Assembly (NCBI RefSeq): GCF_030317115.1
Contig: NZ_JASZYF010000002.1
Span: 186,001-250,000 of the forward strand
Length of the DNA stretch: 64,000 nt
Origin: Variovorax gracilis
GTDB taxonomy: Bacteria > Pseudomonadota > Gammaproteobacteria > Burkholderiales > Burkholderiaceae_C
Reading direction: 5' to 3'
In this document: in pieces, positions 27,080 through 35,502 of the stretch
Layout of the letters: every line of letters starts with the position of its first letter
Numbering within the stretch: the first letter of the stretch is position 1
The notes under the pieces: model-generated
What the model saw: only the letters and a program-made list of their open reading frames with translations
What the model was told of the DNA's origin: nothing
Databases searched by the model: none
Made by a program: the position numbers and the translations under genes

Positions 27080-28239
27080 CAGAAGCTCCTTGGCAGCCCG
27101 AGCATGTGCTCGGCGACATAGCTCAGGATCAGGTTGGTCGAGATCGGCGCCACCTGGTAGAGCCGCGTCTCGCGGAACTTGCGCTCCACGTCGTATTCGG
27201 CCGCGAAGCCGAAGCCGCCGTGAAATTGCAGGCAGGCATTGGCCGCTTCCCACGAGGCCTTGGCCGCGAGGTACTTCGCCATGTTGGCCTGCGCGCCGCA
27301 GGGCTCGCGCGCATCGAAGCGGCGGCAGGCCTCGTAGCGCATGAGGTCGGCAGCCTCGATCTCGATGAAGGCCTCGGCGATGGGGAATTGCACGCCCTGG
27401 TTCTGGCCGATGGGCCGGCCGAACACGACACGCTCCTTGGCGTAGGCCGTGACCTTGTCGATGAACCAGTAGCCGTCGCCGATGCACTCTGCCGCGATCA
27501 GCGTGCGCTCGGCGTTCAGGCCGTCGAGGATGTACTTGAAGCCCTGCCCCTCCTCGCCGATGAGGTTCTCGGCCGGGATCTCCAGGTTCTCGAAGAACAG
27601 TTCGTTGGTCTCGTGGTTGACCATGTTGAGGATAGGCCGCACGGTGAGCCCGTTTCCGATGGCCTCGCGCAGGTCGACGATGAAGATCGACATGCCCTCG
27701 GACTTCTTCTTCACGTCTGCCAGCGGCGTGGTGCGTCCCAGCAGGATCATCAGGTCGGAGTGCTGGATGCGCGAGATCCAGACCTTCTGGCCATTGATGA
27801 CGTAGCGGTCGCCCTTCTTCACCGCCGTGGTCTTGATCCTGGTGGTGTCGGTGCCGGTGGAAGGCTCGGTCACGCCCATGGACTGCAGGCGCAGGTCGCC
27901 GCTGGCGATCTTCGGCAAGTACTGCTGCTTCTGCGCCTCGGAACCGTGGCGCAGCAAGGTCCCCATGTTGTACATCTGCCCATGGCAGGCGCCGGAGTTG
28001 CCGCCGGCGCGGTTGATCTCCTCCATGATCACCGAGGCCTCGGTGAGACCGAGGCCCGAGCCGCCGTACTCCTGCGGGATCAGCGCGGCCATCCAGCCGG
28101 CCTTGGTCAGCGCGTCGACGAACTCGGCCGGATAGGCGCGCGCCTCGTCGACCTTGCGGAAATATTCGTTGGGGAACTGCGCGCACAGGTCGCGCACGGC
28201 GTCGCGGATGTCATGGTGGCGGGGATGGGTGTCGCTCAT
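27079..28239 (-). CDS. Acyl-CoA dehydrogenase
   Basis: 386 residues, a normal single-domain flavoenzyme. LIPQEYGGSGLGLTEASVIMEEINR, MGVTEPSTGTDTTRIKT, INGQKVWISR and FGRPIGQNQGVQFPIAEA are the expected motifs. The C-terminal position where many members have catalytic Glu (YEGT) reads YQVAPIST here. A glutamate is present instead at Glu244 (LNAERTLIA), the position used by isovaleryl-CoA dehydrogenases, so it may still be active. The counterpart in the P. aeruginosa itaconate locus is PA0879. Substrate probably a short branched dicarboxylyl-CoA (inference). Confidence 0.88.
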   Translation of the reverse strand: MSDTHPRHHDIRDAVRDLCAQFPNEYFRKVDEARAYPAEFVDALTKAGWMAALIPQEYGGSGLGLTEASVIMEEINRAGGNSGACHGQMYNMGTLLRHGSEAQKQQYLPKIASGDLRLQSMGVTEPSTGTDTTRIKTTAVKKGDRYVINGQKVWISRIQHSDLMILLGRTTPLADVKKKSEGMSIFIVDLREAIGNGLTVRPILNMVNHETNELFFENLEIPAENLIGEEGQGFKYILDGLNAERTLIAAECIGDGYWFIDKVTAYAKERVVFGRPIGQNQGVQFPIAEAFIEIEAADLMRYEACRRFDAREPCGAQANMAKYLAAKASWEAANACLQFHGGFGFAAEYDVERKFRETRLYQVAPISTNLILSYVAEHMLGLPRSF

Positions 28240-28270
28240 GGCAGGGTGATGGAGTTGATGGGGGTTGGCT

Positions 28271-29128
28271 TCATTCCAGACCGGCAGTCGCTTGCATCAG
28301 CAGCGCGCCCTGTGCGTCCTCGGCCCACAACGTGACGGTTCCGTCGTGCTGCGGCGCATGCCCGCAGACGCGCAGCAATTTGCCGCAGGTCAGCGGGCGA
28401 ACGGCCTTGAAACTGTACGAACGCACCGCGCGGCCCGGATTGTTCTGCTGCGCCGCTTCGAGCAGCAGCGTGGCGATCAGCGGGCCGTGCACGATGAGAT
28501 CGTCATAGCCCTCGACCTGCGTCACGTAGGGATAGTCGTAGTGGATGCGATGGCTGTTGAAGGTCAGCGCCGAATAGCGGAACAGCAGCGGCGCATCGGG
28601 CCGGTGCTCGATGGACCACGCCGGATCGGCCGGCGGGGTCTGCGGCGGTGCGGACTCGCCGGCCTTCGGCGCTTCGCGGTAAACGATGTCGTGGCCCTCG
28701 CGCAGCAGCAGCGTGCCGCCGGCATGCACTTCGTGCTGCACCTTCACGAACACGAGCGCACCGCCCTTGCCCTGCTTCAGGCTGACGTCCGCCACGCGCG
28801 AGGTCTTGGTCGCAGGCGTGGCGACTTGCAGCGGCGCGAAGAACTGGAACTGGCTGCCCGCCCACATGCGCCGCGGCAGCGGCACCGGCGGCAGGAAGCC
28901 GCCGCGCGCTGGATGGCCGTCCGGCCCCAACTGGTTCTGCGGCGCCGTCGGCAGGAAATAGCACCAGTGCCACAGCGGCGGCAGGGCCTGCCCTGCTTGC
29001 CAGTCTTGCTCGCCGTTCCGCACGGTTGCAGCCATGGCGCTCGCGGTCCAGGGCGACAGCAGCTCGTCGCGCGTCTCGGTGCGGCCGATCCAGCTGCGCA
29101 GATGGTCGAGGTCCAGGGTGTCTGTCAT
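28271..29128 (-). CDS. ich: Itaconyl/mesaconyl-CoA hydratase-like (FAS1-like dehydratase) protein
   Basis: 285 residues. The N-terminal hotdog half contains LPPLWHWCYFLPT and RRMWAGSQFQFFAPL; the C-terminal MaoC-like half contains FRYSALTFNSHRIHYDYPYVTQVEGYDDLIVHGPL, where the HRIHYD Asp/His pair is the hydratase active site. This is the HTD2/mesaconyl-C4-CoA hydratase family, which includes P. aeruginosa itaconyl-CoA hydratase Ich. AAGGA nine bases ahead of ATG 29128 supports the start. It lies 16 bp after the citryl-CoA lyase gene and 31 bp before the dehydrogenase, consistent with one operon. Confidence 0.85.
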   Translation of the reverse strand: MTDTLDLDHLRSWIGRTETRDELLSPWTASAMAATVRNGEQDWQAGQALPPLWHWCYFLPTAPQNQLGPDGHPARGGFLPPVPLPRRMWAGSQFQFFAPLQVATPATKTSRVADVSLKQGKGGALVFVKVQHEVHAGGTLLLREGHDIVYREAPKAGESAPPQTPPADPAWSIEHRPDAPLLFRYSALTFNSHRIHYDYPYVTQVEGYDDLIVHGPLIATLLLEAAQQNNPGRAVRSYSFKAVRPLTCGKLLRVCGHAPQHDGTVTLWAEDAQGALLMQATAGLE

Positions 29129-29144
29129 GGCGGCAATCCTTCGC

Positions 29145-29927
29145 TCAGTCCTGGCGCGGGCCGCCGGCTTCGCGCTCGACGCGCTGCCAGATCTCCACGG
29201 CCATGGGGTCGTCGATTTCCTCGAGGATGTGGCCCACGAGCCCGATCGCGCGCGCCATCACCCCGAAGCCGCGGATGATGCGCCACGGAAAACCGAACTC
29301 GGCCGCGATGGCCCCGATGGCACCCGTGGCATTGATGGGCAGCGATTTGCCCGACACGCGCTCGGCCTCGACCTGCACCGCCTGCATCAACGCGACGTAG
29401 TGGCTCGACAGGCCGTTCTCGGCAGCAATCTGGAACAGGCGCGGCGTGCGCGGGTCGATCGGCTTGTGCAGCGGATGGCCGAGCCCCGGCACGATTTCCT
29501 TGCGGGCGCGGTAGTCGGCCACGATGTCGCGCGCCATGTCGGCGAGCGGGCGCTCCGGCTTGGAGCCGAACGGAATGGCCTCGTACAGCATGCGCGCCGC
29601 GCCCTCCGTGCTGCCGACGAACACCGTTCCCAGACCGCAGAGGCCGGCCGCGACGGCCGCTTGCAGTGCCTCGGGCGCGCCGGCATAGGTGAGGCGGGCG
29701 GCCAGCGCACTGGGCGTGATGCCGTGCTCGACGAGGGTGACCACGATGGCGTTGAAGGTCACGGATTCCTGCGGCGTCGGGATGCGCCCGGTGAGTTCGA
29801 GAAAGGCCATGTCGCCCAGGTTGAGGTGGCCGAGGATCTCGGACGGCAGGTCGCGCCCGCGCACGGTGATCCTGTCGGGCGTGCTGTGGCCCAGTTCGGT
29901 GTGCAGGGACTTCTTGATCTTGGTCAT
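29145..29927 (-). CDS. Citryl-CoA lyase / citrate-synthase-like protein
   Basis: 260 residues, much shorter than citrate synthase (~430) and close to stand-alone citryl-CoA lyases. Citrate-synthase-fold residues are readable: His68 in VEHGITPS, then GLGHPLHKPIDPR with His151 and Asp158. Enzymes of this type cleave citryl-CoA or an analogue to acetyl-CoA and an oxoacid. First gene of the operon, next to a CitE-type lyase that already provides a cleavage step, so it may handle a different C6 intermediate. Not part of the P. aeruginosa itaconate locus as I know it. ATG 29927 chosen by homology; its ribosome site is weak. Confidence 0.82.
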   Translation of the reverse strand: MTKIKKSLHTELGHSTPDRITVRGRDLPSEILGHLNLGDMAFLELTGRIPTPQESVTFNAIVVTLVEHGITPSALAARLTYAGAPEALQAAVAAGLCGLGTVFVGSTEGAARMLYEAIPFGSKPERPLADMARDIVADYRARKEIVPGLGHPLHKPIDPRTPRLFQIAAENGLSSHYVALMQAVQVEAERVSGKSLPINATGAIGAIAAEFGFPWRIIRGFGVMARAIGLVGHILEEIDDPMAVEIWQRVEREAGGPRQD

Positions 29928-30090
29928 TGGATGCTTGAAGAGGAAAAAACGGCGACGAAGCGAATCTATTCCTCTGCCGGCGCTGCGGGTCAGTGTTTGC
30001 CGAACCCTCCCTTCCGCAAAGGCGAATGCCCTCTTGGGACACCTTCTGGCACGCTCCGCTCCGCCCTGACAGCAACGAAGCAAGACCCCC
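29928..30090. promoter_or_regulatory. Divergent promoter region of the two catabolic units
   Basis: 163 bp between the divergent starts of the citryl-CoA-lyase-like gene (minus) and the two-domain dehydrogenase (plus). It should contain both promoters. I see an A-rich patch at about 29941-29950 but no convincing -35/-10 pair or clear dyad. Confidence 0.4.
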
Positions 30091-32409
30091 ATGGACCACG
30101 AATCACTGGCAGCGATCCGCGAAGCGGCGCTGGACTACTTCACCCGCAGCCGCAGCATCCAGCGCTGCCGCGCCCTGATCGAACAGCCCGAGGGCAGCAG
30201 CGCTGCCGGTTGGGCGGAACTGGTCTCGCTGGGCTGGCCGGGCATGCTTGCACCCGAATCGGCGGGCGGCCTTGCGCTGGACCTCTCCGGCGCGGCGGAA
30301 ATCCTGCGCGCGGCCGGCGAACACGTGGCTCCCGAGCCATTGCTCGCCGTTGCAGGCCTCAGCGCCCTGCTGCTCACACGCCTGGACAGCGCCCCCGCCA
30401 GCGTGCTGCTCGAAGACCTGGTCGCCGGCCGCAGCCTGCCGGCGCTGGCCTGGCAGGAAAGCGCGGGCGATCTCAGCGACGTCCCTCTGGACTGCGGCTG
30501 CGAACCACGACGCGACGGCGGCCTGCTGCTGCAAGGCGAGAAGATCATGGTGCTGCCCGGCGCGGCCGCCACCGGCTGGCTGGTGTCGGCGCGCGGGGAC
30601 GATGACACCGTGCTGCTGTGGGTGCCGCGCGGCACCGCCGGCGTGACGGAAATCCTCACGCCGCTCGTGGATGGCGAGCACGCCGCCACGTTGCGATTCG
30701 ACCAGGTGGCCCTGCCCGCGAACGCCGTGCTGGCGCAGGGCGGCTCCGCACGCGACGCGCTTCGCCACGCGCTCGCGGCGGGTCAGATCCTGCAGGCCGC
30801 CGAGTTGGCCGGTGTCGGCCAGGCGATGCTCGAACAGACGCTGGCCTACCTGCGCACCCGCACGCAGTTCGGCAAGCCCATCGGCTCCTTCCAGGCGCTG
30901 CAGCATCGCGCGGTCGACATGTTCATCCACCTCGAAGTGGCGCGGTCCACCCTCGCCGAAGTGCTGGCGCTGGCCGAAGACCCTTCGGCCGCGGGCATCG
31001 AAAGGCTCGAGGCCGAGGCCAGTCGCGTCAACGCGCGCTGCACCGCCGCGGCGCTGCAGGCTTCGCGCTCGGCCGTGCAGTTGCACGGCGCGATCGGCTA
31101 CACGCAGGAATGCGATCTCAGCCTCTTCTACAAGCGCACGCTGCGGCTGTCGGCATGGCTGGGCAACGTCACCACGCACCAGCGCCGCTATGCGTCGCTG
31201 GCCGAGGGCTCACGTTCTGCCGACGCGGTCCAATGGGACGGCGAGTTTCCGCGGCAGGCCGACTGGAGCGCCCTCCCCGATCCCGAGTTCCGCCGCATGG
31301 TCCGCGCCTTCCTCCAGCAGCGCTATCCGGCGCATCTGCGGTATCTCTCGCACCGCGCGCGCTGGAGTGAGATGCGCGAGTGGTACCTCACGCTCTCGGC
31401 GCAAGGCTGGGTGGCGCCCGCGTGGCCGCAGGCGCATGGCGGCATGGGCTTGCCGGCCGACAAGATGATCGCGTGGATCGAGGAACTGGAGCAGTACGGT
31501 GTCGCCCGCGCGCCGGACCAGGGCATCGTGATGATCGGCCCGCTGCTCATCCAGCACGGCACGCCCGAGCAGCAGCAGCGCTTCCTGCCGCGCATCCTGA
31601 GCGGCGAGCACGTGTGGTGCCAGGGCTACTCCGAGCCCAACGCCGGCTCCGACCTCGCGGGGCTGCGCACCGAGGCGCTGCAGGCACGCGATGCCCAGGG
31701 CGACCACTTCGTCGTCAACGGCCAGAAGATCTGGACCACGCTGGCGCAGGACGCCAACCACATCTTCATGCTGGTGCGCACCGACCGGGACGCGAAGAAG
31801 CAGGAAGGCATCAGCTTCCTGCTGTGCGATCTGCGCACACCCGGCATCACGATCCGTCCCATCCACACGCTGGCCGGCGAGCCGGAGTTCTGCGAGGTGT
31901 TCTTCGACAACGTGCGCGTGCCGGCCGAGAACCTGGTCGGCAAGCTCCACGCCGGCTGGACCATCGCGAAGGCCCTGCTGGGTTTCGAGCGCATCTTTCT
32001 CGGCAGTCCCAAGCAGTCGCAGTACGCGCTGGGGCAACTGGCGCGGCTGGCCAATGCACGGCGGCTTTTCGCGGACCCGGTGTTCACCCAGCGCTACACG
32101 GCGCTTCGGCTCGACGTGGCCGATCTGTCGGCCGCCTACACGGGCTTTGCCAACATCGTGAAGGCGGGCAAGCCGCTGCCTCCCTCGGTGTCGCTGCTGA
32201 AGATCTGGGCGAGCGAGACTTACCACCGCATCGGCGCGCTGCTGGTCGAGGCGAGCGAGGAACAAGGCGCCATGGCCGGCGACCAGGATCTGGCCGGGCA
32301 GCCGTTCAACGCGCTGTCGCCATTGATCGGGTCGACCTCGGCCATGATTTATGGCGGCACCAACGAGATCCAGCGAAACATCCTCGCGCGGCAGGTGCTG
32401 AACATCTAG
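30091..32409 (+). CDS. Fused two-domain acyl-CoA dehydrogenase
   Basis: 772 residues, twice the usual length, made of two acyl-CoA dehydrogenase domains joined by a linker at about 370-395. Domain 1 has LGWPGMLAPESAGGLALDLSGAAEIL, RTRTQFGKPIGSFQALQHRAVDM and VQLHGAIGYTQECDLSLFYKR. Domain 2 has WVAPAWPQAHGGMGLP, GYSEPNAGSDLAGLRT, VNGQKIWTT and IYGGTNEIQRNILARQ. In domain 2 the usual YEGT is YGGT (Gly755), and domain 1 also lacks it. The layout recalls M. tuberculosis FadE34, where two unequal domains form one functional unit. It probably dehydrogenates a bulky or branched acyl-CoA. First gene of the plus-strand unit. Confidence 0.9.
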   Translation: MDHESLAAIREAALDYFTRSRSIQRCRALIEQPEGSSAAGWAELVSLGWPGMLAPESAGGLALDLSGAAEILRAAGEHVAPEPLLAVAGLSALLLTRLDSAPASVLLEDLVAGRSLPALAWQESAGDLSDVPLDCGCEPRRDGGLLLQGEKIMVLPGAAATGWLVSARGDDDTVLLWVPRGTAGVTEILTPLVDGEHAATLRFDQVALPANAVLAQGGSARDALRHALAAGQILQAAELAGVGQAMLEQTLAYLRTRTQFGKPIGSFQALQHRAVDMFIHLEVARSTLAEVLALAEDPSAAGIERLEAEASRVNARCTAAALQASRSAVQLHGAIGYTQECDLSLFYKRTLRLSAWLGNVTTHQRRYASLAEGSRSADAVQWDGEFPRQADWSALPDPEFRRMVRAFLQQRYPAHLRYLSHRARWSEMREWYLTLSAQGWVAPAWPQAHGGMGLPADKMIAWIEELEQYGVARAPDQGIVMIGPLLIQHGTPEQQQRFLPRILSGEHVWCQGYSEPNAGSDLAGLRTEALQARDAQGDHFVVNGQKIWTTLAQDANHIFMLVRTDRDAKKQEGISFLLCDLRTPGITIRPIHTLAGEPEFCEVFFDNVRVPAENLVGKLHAGWTIAKALLGFERIFLGSPKQSQYALGQLARLANARRLFADPVFTQRYTALRLDVADLSAAYTGFANIVKAGKPLPPSVSLLKIWASETYHRIGALLVEASEEQGAMAGDQDLAGQPFNALSPLIGSTSAMIYGGTNEIQRNILARQVLNI

Positions 32410-32458
32410 CTCGCCCCAGGCTGCGAGCACTCCGTGTCGCTTCGCCTACCCCCTGCCG
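32410..32458 (+). repeat. Intergenic hairpin repeat, truncated copy 3
   Basis: Begins directly after the dehydrogenase stop with CTCGCCCCAGG and keeps the GCCTACCCCCTGCCG block of copies 1 and 2, then breaks off where the hairpin's second arm should begin. Only the left half remains, ahead of the Bug-type gene's ribosome site. Confidence 0.65.
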
Positions 32459-32489
32459 AATTTCCATACCAACTCAGGAGACGACAGAC

Positions 32490-33491
32490 ATGGTCCGTAT
32501 TGAAACTGCTTCGCGCCCTTCTCGGCGCAAGGCACTCGCGTTGCTGGCAGGTGGCGCCTTGTCGTTGCTCGCACCCACCGGGGCCCTGGCGCAACAGGCG
32601 CCGCTGCCAGCGGTCATCAAGCTGGTCGTGGGCTACACCGCCGGCGGGCCGGTCGATGGCGCGGCGCGACTGATCGCGCCGGCGCTCTCGCAGGAACTGG
32701 GCACGCAGGTCATCGTCGAGAACAGGCCCGGTGCGGGCGGGTCGATGGGCGGTGACATGGTCGCCAGGTCTTCGCCCGACGGTGCGACGCTGTTTCTCGG
32801 CGCGAGCCCCACGATCACGATCAATCCCAACGTGCAGCGCAAGATGGCCTTCGACCCGATGAAGGACCTCACGCCCATCGCCCCGCTGGTGGCCTACACG
32901 AACGTGCTGGTCGTCAACCCCAATCTGCCGGTGCGCAACGTCAGTGAACTCCTGGCCTACGCCAAGGCCCACCCTGACAAGGTCTTCTACGGCTCCGCGG
33001 GCGTCGGCTCTTCCAACCACCTCAGCGGCGCGCTCCTGGAAAAGATGACCGGCGCCCCCATGGCGCACGTCGCCTACAAGGGCAGCGCGCCCGCCCTGGC
33101 CGACGTCATGGGCGGCACCCTGTCGATGATGTTCGACATCATCGCCACCTCCCGCCCCTACATTGCCTCCGGCAAGGTGCGCGCACTCGCCGTGACCTCG
33201 CCGCAGCGCAACCGGATGCTGCCGGATGTGCCCACGATGATCGAGTCCGGCGTGCCCGGCTACGACGTCGGCGGCTGGTTCGGCCTCTACGGCCCCGCAC
33301 GCATGGACCCCGCGCTCGTCGCCCGCATCAACGCGGCCGCCAACAAGATGCTTGCCCGCGAGGATCTTTCCGCCCGCCTGCTCGACCAGGGCTATGACGT
33401 CTGGGTCGGCAGGCCCGACGTGCTCGCTGCCAAGGGCGTGGCCGACCGCAAGCTCTGGGCGACGGCATCCAAGGGCATCGAGGCGGAATAG
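32490..33491 (+). CDS. Bug/TctC-type solute-binding protein
   Basis: 333 residues. Residues 1-35 form a signal peptide with an RR pair (SRRKALALLAGG) ending ALAQ. IKLVVGYTAGGPVDGAARLIAP, VIVENRPGAGGSMGGDMVA, FYGSAGVGSSNHLSGALLE and the VPTMIESGVPGYDVGGWFGLYGPA tail are all signatures of the tripartite-tricarboxylate-transporter binding proteins, expanded in Burkholderiales. It binds carboxylates in the periplasm. No membrane subunits are in the window, as is common for this family. AGGAG nine bases ahead of the ATG. It sits between dehydrogenase and ligase genes, so its ligand is likely the pathway substrate. Confidence 0.92.
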   Translation: MVRIETASRPSRRKALALLAGGALSLLAPTGALAQQAPLPAVIKLVVGYTAGGPVDGAARLIAPALSQELGTQVIVENRPGAGGSMGGDMVARSSPDGATLFLGASPTITINPNVQRKMAFDPMKDLTPIAPLVAYTNVLVVNPNLPVRNVSELLAYAKAHPDKVFYGSAGVGSSNHLSGALLEKMTGAPMAHVAYKGSAPALADVMGGTLSMMFDIIATSRPYIASGKVRALAVTSPQRNRMLPDVPTMIESGVPGYDVGGWFGLYGPARMDPALVARINAAANKMLAREDLSARLLDQGYDVWVGRPDVLAAKGVADRKLWATASKGIEAE

Positions 33492-33495
33492 ACGA

Positions 33496-35001
33496 ATGAC
33501 AGCAACCCGCATTCACGAACTTCTGGCGCAGCGTGCAGCGCAGACACCCGACGCCGTCTTCCTTCACCAGCCCGCAGGACACACCACCTACGCGGAACTG
33601 CAAGCCATGGCCGACATCGCAGCGCAAGCACTGGTCGAAGCAGGTGTCCGGCCGACCGACCGCGTGGTGCTGGTGGCCGAGAACTGCCCCGAGCACATTG
33701 CACTCATCATGGCCTGCAGCCGCATCGGTGCATGGTCGTGCGGCGTCAACGCGCGCATGTCGCCGGGCGAAGTCGCCGCCGTCGTCGAACGTGCCGACGC
33801 GCGGCTCTGCTGCTTCACCAGCGCGGCCTCGGACGCGGCGCACCAGCATGCCCAGCGCGCGGAAGCCGTCGCTTCCACGCTTCCCGGCGTGATGCGGTCC
33901 GCGTCGCGCACCGGCGCGACGGCCGAACCCGCCGAGGCCCTCGCCGATACCGCCGCGATCATCTTCACCTCCGGCACCTCGGGCACGCCCAAGGGGGTGA
34001 TGGTGTCGCATCGCGGCCTGTTGCACTTCGGTCGCGTCTCCGCGAACTCGCGCGCACTCACCGGCGAAGACCGCGCCTATGCCTTCCTGCCAATGACGCA
34101 CATCTTCGGCCTCGGCACCGTGCTGATGGCGAGCCTGAGCAGCGGCGCATCGCTCGTGCTGCGAAGCGGGTTCTCCCCGGACGACTTGCTCCACGCGCTG
34201 GCACATGAACGCGTGTCGAACCTGCTAGGCCCGCCCACGATGTACGCCCGCCTGCTGGCCCACATCGACGCACAGGGCATGACGCCGCCGTCGCCGCTTT
34301 TTCCGCAACTGCGCTATGCCTACACCGGGTCCGCGCCGCTCGACCTCACGCTCAAGCACCGCGTCGAATCGCTGTTCGGCCAACCGCTGCATTACGGCTA
34401 CGGCCTCTCGGAGTACGCAGGCTCGGTCTTCCTGACGCGACGCGGCGAGCCGCGCGACGACACGGCAGCGGGTTACCTTGTCGACGGCGCCGAGGCACGC
34501 ATCGTCACGCCCGAAGGCCACGACGCGGCGCCAGGCGAAGTCGGCGAGATCTGGCTGCGCGGCGCGGGCCTGATGCTGGGCTACTTCCGCGATGCGGAGG
34601 CCACTGCACAGGTCATGCGGCCGGGTGGCTGGTATGCATCGGGCGACCTCGGCCGGCTCGCGCCCGACGGCGCGCTCTCGGTCGTCGGGCGCCTGAAGGA
34701 AATGATCATCCGCTCGGGCTTCAACGTCTACCCGGCCGAGGTCGAGGCCGTGCTCAACCGCTTTGCGGGCGTGCACCTGAGCGCGGTCGTGGGCGTACCC
34801 GAAGCCGACGGCAACGAGACCATCGCGGCGTTCATCGAGCTCGAGCCCGGCGCGGCGCTCGACCGCGATGCGCTGCGCGCACACCTGATGGAGCATCTGT
34901 CGCCCTACAAGCGCCCTTCGCGCATCGAGGTGCTGCCTTCGTTGCCCACCACCTCGACCGGGAAAATCCTCAAGCGCGCGCTGGTGGCGACCCAAACCTA
35001 G
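33496..35001 (+). CDS. Acyl-CoA synthetase (AMP-dependent ligase)
   Basis: 501 residues. The ATP-binding P-loop is TSGTSGTPKG (158-167); YGLSEYAGS, the GDLGRL block and TTSTGKILKR with catalytic Lys490 complete the adenylate-forming enzyme signature. It activates a carboxylic acid to acyl-AMP and then to acyl-CoA. ATG 33496 is 4 bp after the binding-protein stop, so the two are co-translated. It gives this plus-strand unit its own activation route, independent of the CaiB transferase in the divergent operon. Substrate not readable. Confidence 0.9.
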   Translation: MTATRIHELLAQRAAQTPDAVFLHQPAGHTTYAELQAMADIAAQALVEAGVRPTDRVVLVAENCPEHIALIMACSRIGAWSCGVNARMSPGEVAAVVERADARLCCFTSAASDAAHQHAQRAEAVASTLPGVMRSASRTGATAEPAEALADTAAIIFTSGTSGTPKGVMVSHRGLLHFGRVSANSRALTGEDRAYAFLPMTHIFGLGTVLMASLSSGASLVLRSGFSPDDLLHALAHERVSNLLGPPTMYARLLAHIDAQGMTPPSPLFPQLRYAYTGSAPLDLTLKHRVESLFGQPLHYGYGLSEYAGSVFLTRRGEPRDDTAAGYLVDGAEARIVTPEGHDAAPGEVGEIWLRGAGLMLGYFRDAEATAQVMRPGGWYASGDLGRLAPDGALSVVGRLKEMIIRSGFNVYPAEVEAVLNRFAGVHLSAVVGVPEADGNETIAAFIELEPGAALDRDALRAHLMEHLSPYKRPSRIEVLPSLPTTSTGKILKRALVATQT

Positions 35002-35104
35002 CGGGCTGCCAAACCCGATCACGCCCGTTCTGCTGGCGTGACGGGCGGGGAACATGGGCGGTCACAATAGGCGTTCGACCGAATCCAGAACAGACTCCAA
35101 CCCA

Positions 35105-35476
35105 ATGATCGATGCTGCCCAGTTGCGCGACTTGAGTTCGCAACAGATCAAGTCCGAGGCCCTGCGATGCAGCTGCAAGGTCCTGCAGACGGCGTCCTGG
35201 GAAAGCGTCACCGACGAGCGATGGCCCGCCGGGGTGCGGCAGGTCGGAACGCTGCGCCCCCCCGATATCGACGAGCCGACGTTCGAGGAATTCCATCCGG
35301 ACGGCACTCGGTACGGGTCGGACGACGCGCCGATCGCCGTTTCGTGGTTCCCTTTCAACCGTAGCGACGTGTATGCGTGCGGCACGTGCCGAAGCGTATT
35401 CCTGCGCTACACGGAGTACGGCGGCTACTACGTGGATCACCGTGTCCGGTGGGTCGACCCCGCTTTGGTCGTTTGA
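35105..35476 (+). CDS. Small four-cysteine protein of unknown function
   Basis: 123 residues from ATG 35105; an upstream in-frame ATG at 35054 would add 17 residues without family support. No signal peptide or membrane helix. Two cysteine pairs, Cys22-x-Cys24 (RCSCK) and Cys92-x2-Cys95 (ACGTCRSVF), are 68 residues apart and could form a metal site. The middle is acidic (DIDEPTFEEFHPDG), and the end is aromatic (YTEYGGYYVDHRVRW). I do not recognise a family. It precedes an SDR gene by 26 bp and may share its transcript. Confidence 0.7.
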   Translation: MIDAAQLRDLSSQQIKSEALRCSCKVLQTASWESVTDERWPAGVRQVGTLRPPDIDEPTFEEFHPDGTRYGSDDAPIAVSWFPFNRSDVYACGTCRSVFLRYTEYGGYYVDHRVRWVDPALVV

Positions 35477-35502
35477 ATATTTCAATGTCGAAGGAGAACG
35501 CG

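Noticed and set aside
31380..32489. In-frame extension of the Bug-type binding protein back through the dehydrogenase gene
   Set aside because: The extension is a shadow of the dehydrogenase; the signal peptide and AGGAG site place the start at 32490.
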